Program-made: the position numbers and the translations under genes | Part shown: in pieces, positions 18,320 through 21,256 of the stretch | Numbering within the stretch: the stretch's first letter is position 1 | Layout of the letters: each line of letters starts with the position of its first letter | Notes under the pieces: generated by a model | Databases searched by the model: none | Told to the model about the DNA's origin: nothing | What the model saw: the letters and a program-made list of their open reading frames with translations, nothing else | Virus record (IMG/VR): IMGVR_UViG_3300009786_000111 | Span: 1-21,256 of that record | Reading direction: 5' to 3' (one strand) | DNA: 21,256 nucleotides | DNA from: a virus

Positions 18320-19932
18320 GTACCAAAGCCGCTGACATCATCAAACGCTATGAACAGTTGGAAAGCGAACGGGGAACGTGGGAAACACACTGGACGGAGA
18401 TAGCGGACAGGATTTTACCACGGTACTCTGATACCTTTTTCAAACCTACGTCTGAACAGACGAAGGGTGAGAAGCGCACCGAAAAGATGATCGACAGCAC
18501 GGGCGGCTTGGCCCTTGAGAGGTTTGCCGCCGCGATGGAGAGTATGTTGACACCGCGTACTCAGAAGTGGCACAGGCTGACGCCCGACCATGACGAGTTG
18601 GGGAAAGAGCGGGACGTTAAGTTGTGGTTTGAGCAAGCGACCAACGTCCTGTTTAAACAACGCTACGCATCGAAAGCCAACTACGCCAGCCAGCAACATG
18701 AAAGCTATATGGGCTTGGGCGCGTTCGGTACGTCCGTCATGTTCGTGGACAAGCACGACAAGGGCGGCTTGCGGTATGCCTCGACCAACATCAAAGAGAT
18801 TTTGTTTGAGTTGAACCACCAAGGTTTGCTCGACACCACCTATCGGAAATACTCACTGACCGCACGGCAGATGATGCAACGGGTCGAGTTGAAGCGGTGG
18901 GAAAGCGTACCTGACGAAGTCACGAAGGCGAACGAGAAGACGCCCGACAAACGCTTTGACATCATCCACTGTATTCGTCCACGCAAAGAAGTCGAACCAA
19001 ACCGGGTGGACGCCAGAGGCAAGGAGTTTGCGTCTTTCTATATCGCCGTCAACGGCCAGCACGTTTTGAGCGAAGGCGGCTACGACACGATGCCGTATCA
19101 GATTTCACGGTACGTCACTGGACCGGGTGAAAAATACGGGCGCTCTCCCGCCATGTTTGTTTTACCGTCCATAAAAGTTTTAAACGAGCAGAAGAAAACA
19201 ATGCTCACGCAGGGACACAGAGCGGTTGCGCCCGTTCTGTTATCGCATGATGACGGTATCCTTGATACCTTCAGCATGGCCCCCGGCAGTATGAACCCCG
19301 GCGGTGTTACCGCCGAAGGCCGCGCCCTTGTCCACGCCCTCCCCGTGGGCAACCTCGCGGCTGGGCAAGAGTTGATGGACATGGAGCGTCAAGTAATTAA
19401 CGATGGATTTTTAGTTAGCCTTTTTCAAATCCTCGTAGAGACGCCTCAGATGACGGCGACAGAAGTGTTGGAACGCGCCCGTGAGAAGGGTGCGTTGTTG
19501 TCTCCCACGATGGGACGCCAACAGTCTGAAAGCCTTGGCCCGATGATCGAACGTGAAGTTGACGTTCTTATGAAACAAAATATCTTACCCCCGATGCCCG
19601 AAGTCATGGTTGAGGCACAGGCCGAGTTTGAGATTGTCTATGACAGCCCCCTGTCCCGGTCCCAACGGGCAGAGGAAGCAAGCGGCTGGCTCCGCACGTT
19701 GGAAGCCGCCATTGCCTACGCGAACACCACGCAAGACCTGTCGGTCCTCGACCAGTTCGACAGCGATGTCATCTACCAGCAACTAGCGGAGATCAACGCG
19801 GTCCCGGCGTCTTGGATGCGTGATCCCGCCGCGATTCAACAACTACGCGAAGCCCGCGCACAACAACAACAAATGCAACAGATGGTCGATGCCGCGCCCG
19901 CCGCCGCTGGTGTAATGAAGGCGCTGAACTAA
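18316..19932 (+). CDS. Head-tail connector / portal protein, T7-like
   Basis: The 538-residue protein begins MSTKAADIIKRYEQLESERG, then TWETHWTEIADRILPRYSDTFF, the opening typical of podovirus head-tail connector proteins (Head-tail_con family), and is near the usual 520-560 length. Other family-like segments are RTEKMIDSTGGLALERFAAA (about residues 56-75), the GEKYGRSPAMFVLPSIKVLN stretch (about 270-290) and TPQMTATEVLERAREKGALL (about 380-400). The C-terminal part is rich in Gln (QLREARAQQQQMQQMVD). It forms the dodecameric ring at the capsid vertex through which DNA is packaged and ejected. ATG at 18316 overlaps the previous stop as ATGA, and the next gene starts as TAATG. Confidence 0.9.
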   Translation: MSTKAADIIKRYEQLESERGTWETHWTEIADRILPRYSDTFFKPTSEQTKGEKRTEKMIDSTGGLALERFAAAMESMLTPRTQKWHRLTPDHDELGKERDVKLWFEQATNVLFKQRYASKANYASQQHESYMGLGAFGTSVMFVDKHDKGGLRYASTNIKEILFELNHQGLLDTTYRKYSLTARQMMQRVELKRWESVPDEVTKANEKTPDKRFDIIHCIRPRKEVEPNRVDARGKEFASFYIAVNGQHVLSEGGYDTMPYQISRYVTGPGEKYGRSPAMFVLPSIKVLNEQKKTMLTQGHRAVAPVLLSHDDGILDTFSMAPGSMNPGGVTAEGRALVHALPVGNLAAGQELMDMERQVINDGFLVSLFQILVETPQMTATEVLERAREKGALLSPTMGRQQSESLGPMIEREVDVLMKQNILPPMPEVMVEAQAEFEIVYDSPLSRSQRAEEASGWLRTLEAAIAYANTTQDLSVLDQFDSDVIYQQLAEINAVPASWMRDPAAIQQLREARAQQQQMQQMVDAAPAAAGVMKALN

Positions 19933-20198
19933 TGGCGGTTATACAATTAGCGGAACAGGTGAAAAACTTTCTTGTCACCCGTGGACAAGCCTACCGTCAG
20001 ACGTTCAACGGAATTTATGGTGAGCGGGTCTTGATTGATCTGGCGCGGTTCTGTCGGGCGAATGAGAGTACGTTCGTACCTGATTCCCGCGCTGAAGGAA
20101 TTTTACAAGGACGCCGTGAGGTGTGGCTCCGTATCTCAAAACACCTCAACCTGTCTGAAGATCAGCTTCAGACGTACTTCAACCCACAAGGAGAGTAG
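19932..20198 (+). CDS. Bbp19-like phage protein
   Basis: The 88-residue product starts at ATG 19932, overlapping the portal stop (TAATG). It has RGQAYRQTFNGIYGERVLIDLA, then RFCRANESTFVPDSRAEGIL, then QGRREVWLRISKHLNLSEDQ. The 'Y...F...g..vl.DL.rFC.a..stf.pd.r..g...GrRevwLrI...l.l' pattern is that of the Bbp19 family of phage structural-region proteins. The function is not established; location between portal and scaffold points to head assembly. The family assignment is from memory. Confidence 0.7.
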   Translation: MAVIQLAEQVKNFLVTRGQAYRQTFNGIYGERVLIDLARFCRANESTFVPDSRAEGILQGRREVWLRISKHLNLSEDQLQTYFNPQGE

Positions 20199-20203
20199 AG
20201 ACA

Positions 20204-21097
20204 ATGGCCGAAGAAGCTGGGTCCGTGGAAGCGGGCAACCCAGGGGAAGCAAACGCGCCCTCTGGCGAGACAAGCGCAGACGTAAACGCGGTAGCGGGTT
20301 CGCCCCTAGCTACTGAAACAACGACAGGTTGGATTGAAGGGGTACAAGACCCCACGACGAAGGCTTGGGCTGAAGCAAAAGGATTACAAAACGGAAGTTT
20401 TGAAAATGTCCTTGGGAGTTACCACAACCTCGAAAAGATGGTCGGCGCAGACCGCGCCGGGCGCACGATTACTATGCTGGGTGATGATGCCACACCGGAA
20501 GAAAAAGCTGAGTTCTACACAAAGCTGGGGCGTCCGAAGGAAGCGGGGCAATACTCTGTCGCGTTGCCTGAAGGCGTCACCGATACCACACGCATTGATA
20601 TGATGCGTAACAAAGCGCACGAACTTGGTATCACGGATGCCCAGCTATCGGGTTTGGCTGAAGCCGACCAAGCGTACTTTGAAGCCGCTACGCAAGGGGC
20701 AGTAGATGACAAAGCCGTCTCTGCCGCTGATGCGGAGAAACAGTTGCGTACCGAATGGGGCGCGGCGTTCGACTTGAAGGTTGCGGGTATTGACGTTGCC
20801 GCTCACAAGTTAGGTATGTCGGACGAACAGTTGACGGGCTTGCGCGAAAGCATGGGTCCGGTGGAAGCCATGAAATTCGTGGACGGTTTAAACACTAAGA
20901 TTGGAGATCACAATTTCGAAGATGGCATCCCCGTCACACCGGGCCACAAGACGCCTGAACAAGCTAAAGCAGAATTAGCGGACCTGTCCATGAATAAGGA
21001 ATTTCAGGACGCTTGGCTCAATAAACAACACCCCGGTCACACGGCGGCGGTTGAGAAGAAAGCCGCCTTGGCTCGTCTCATGGCGGGTGTGGTGTAA
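20204..21097 (+). CDS. Capsid scaffold-like protein
   Basis: ATG at 20204 follows AAGGAGAG. The 297-residue protein has an acidic, Ala/Gly/Thr-rich N-terminus (MAEEAGSVEAGNPGEANAPS), then VQDPTTKAWAEAKGLQNGSF, then YHNLEKMVGADRAGRTITML with DDATPEEKAEFYTKLGRPKE, where the 'LGRP....Y' segment follows, and a long helical C-terminal half ending in AAVEKKAALARLMAGVV. This order matches podovirus scaffolding proteins that guide capsid assembly and are then released. It lies after the portal as expected, so the major capsid protein should follow beyond the window. Confidence 0.8.
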   Translation: MAEEAGSVEAGNPGEANAPSGETSADVNAVAGSPLATETTTGWIEGVQDPTTKAWAEAKGLQNGSFENVLGSYHNLEKMVGADRAGRTITMLGDDATPEEKAEFYTKLGRPKEAGQYSVALPEGVTDTTRIDMMRNKAHELGITDAQLSGLAEADQAYFEAATQGAVDDKAVSAADAEKQLRTEWGAAFDLKVAGIDVAAHKLGMSDEQLTGLRESMGPVEAMKFVDGLNTKIGDHNFEDGIPVTPGHKTPEQAKAELADLSMNKEFQDAWLNKQHPGHTAAVEKKAALARLMAGVV

Positions 21098-21256
21098 TGA
21101 AACAGGTTCGCTTAGAGGCCCTCAAGCTGGCAAGCCAGCTTGAGGGTGTGACCTCTGACAATGTATTGGCTGTCGCTGAAATCTTGGCGCAGTATATTGA
21201 AGAAGGTCCGAAGGTTGTTGAGTTGACTACACCACCCCGACAAACCCGAAAGAAAC
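21097..21256 (+). CDS. Hypothetical protein, truncated at the window end
   Basis: ATG at 21097 overlaps the scaffold stop (TAATG) and the frame is still open at the last base. The visible part reads MKQVRLEALKLASQLEGVTS, then DNVLAVAEILAQYIEEGPKV, then VELTTPPRQTRKK. It is a helical, soluble start without a signal or membrane segment. The 'aLkLAsqlegvts..vl..Ae.i..yi' pattern is seen in small phage proteins between scaffold and capsid genes; the function is unknown. It carries a strong inverted repeat at 21114-21156. Confidence 0.6.
   Translation, partial: MKQVRLEALKLASQLEGVTSDNVLAVAEILAQYIEEGPKVVELTTPPRQTRKK
21114..21156 (+). promoter_or_regulatory. Strong intragenic inverted repeat
   Basis: CCCTCAAGCTGGC (21119-21131) and GCCAGCTTGAGGG (21134-21146) are perfect 13-bp arms two bases apart, and AGAGG (21114-21118) pairs with CCTCT (21152-21156) outside them. 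In mRNA this would form a very stable hairpin a few codons into the gene between scaffold and, presumably, capsid. No U-tract follows. Confidence 0.7.

Larger units (their letters stand above)
407..20893. repeat. Dispersed 8-bp palindrome GTTTAAAC, 17 copies
   Basis: Exact copies start at 407, 1440, 1576, 3072, 4709, 5501, 6145, 9792, 11268, 11544, 12178, 13536, 15050, 15860, 17634, 18651 and 20886. A random 8-mer is expected about 0.3 times in 21 kb, and less for one so AT-rich in this GC-leaning sequence. Eleven copies lie inside protein genes on either strand, mostly read as Phe-Lys (TTT AAA) or Leu-Asn (TTA AAC). Two sit in terminator loops (12178, 13536), two abut terminator hairpins (15050, 17634), and 407 and 15860 lie in short gaps between genes. 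Near matches occur at 7165 (GCTTAAAC) and 8908 (ATTTAAAC), inside the longest gap between exact copies. The function is unknown. Confidence 0.95.

Noticed and set aside
407-20893. GTTTAAAC as a trace of cloning or linker DNA, since it is a restriction site (PmeI)
   Set aside because: The copies lie inside conserved coding motifs and terminators with continuous natural context, so they are native.
2-21256. Prophage integration genes or attachment sites
   Set aside because: No integrase, excisionase or att-like duplication was found in this window; the lifestyle cannot be decided from this piece alone.

Overview
The window is part of the genome of a tailed, podovirus-type bacteriophage (Caudoviricetes). 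It carries a virion and packaging block (small terminase candidate, large terminase, T7-like head-tail connector/portal, scaffold-like protein) and a phage replication cassette (Cas4/RecB-like nuclease of DUF2800 type, family A DNA polymerase with 3'-5' exonuclease, VRR-NUC nuclease, SNF2-type helicase, ParB-like protein, primase-helicase with a DUF5906-like C-terminus, short DnaN-like clamp). The host is probably a proteobacterium, most likely an alphaproteobacterium, judging from moderately high GC, Shine-Dalgarno starts and the style of the small HTH, holin-like and DUF6378-like proteins. That is inference. I see no integrase, tRNA, IS element or CRISPR array. Both ends cut through genes, so this is an internal piece of a larger phage genome or contig. 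Layout: 2-778 (+) is a lysis-like cluster: a truncated holin-like protein, a 39-residue membrane peptide and a small cysteine-containing protein. 838-2072 (-) is a tightly coupled operon of six small genes, mostly ATGA or ATGAGTRA overlaps. 2096-2136 is a divergent promoter region with TTGACA on both strands. 2150-9623 (+) is the replication operon, ending at a terminator at 9629-9661, and 9673-11961 (+) is the primase-helicase. 11949-12301 is a repeat-rich, AT-rich stretch (AGAGGA repeats, five copies of a 13-mer, a two-way terminator) that looks like an origin or control region. 12250-15450 (-) holds at least twelve small genes, including a Cro/repressor-like HTH protein, the clamp-like protein and several peptides of 21-44 residues, cut into short transcription units by hairpin terminators. 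An 18-bp perfect palindrome at 15467-15484 overlaps the -10 of the rightward promoter. 15518-17600 (+) is the terminase block, with a cluster of seven CACCCGACACACC-type repeats between and inside the terminase genes. 17714-21256 (+) is a run of three related small proteins, portal, Bbp19-like protein, scaffold-like protein and a truncated gene carrying a strong intragenic inverted repeat. How it works together, by inference: the TTGACA promoters drive early expression of the replication genes to the right and accessory genes to the left. The replication proteins copy the genome, perhaps from the 11.9-12.3 kb repeat region. The divergent palindrome at 15.47 kb separates the small-gene block from the late packaging and morphogenesis genes. 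The most unusual global signal is the 8-bp palindrome GTTTAAAC, present 17 times in 21 kb where chance predicts well under one. It occurs in coding DNA of both strands, in terminator loops and in leaders, and codon choice appears bent to create it. I know of no described function for it. Coordinates of short genes were worked out by reading the sequence by hand. Homology statements are from memory of families, not database searches.
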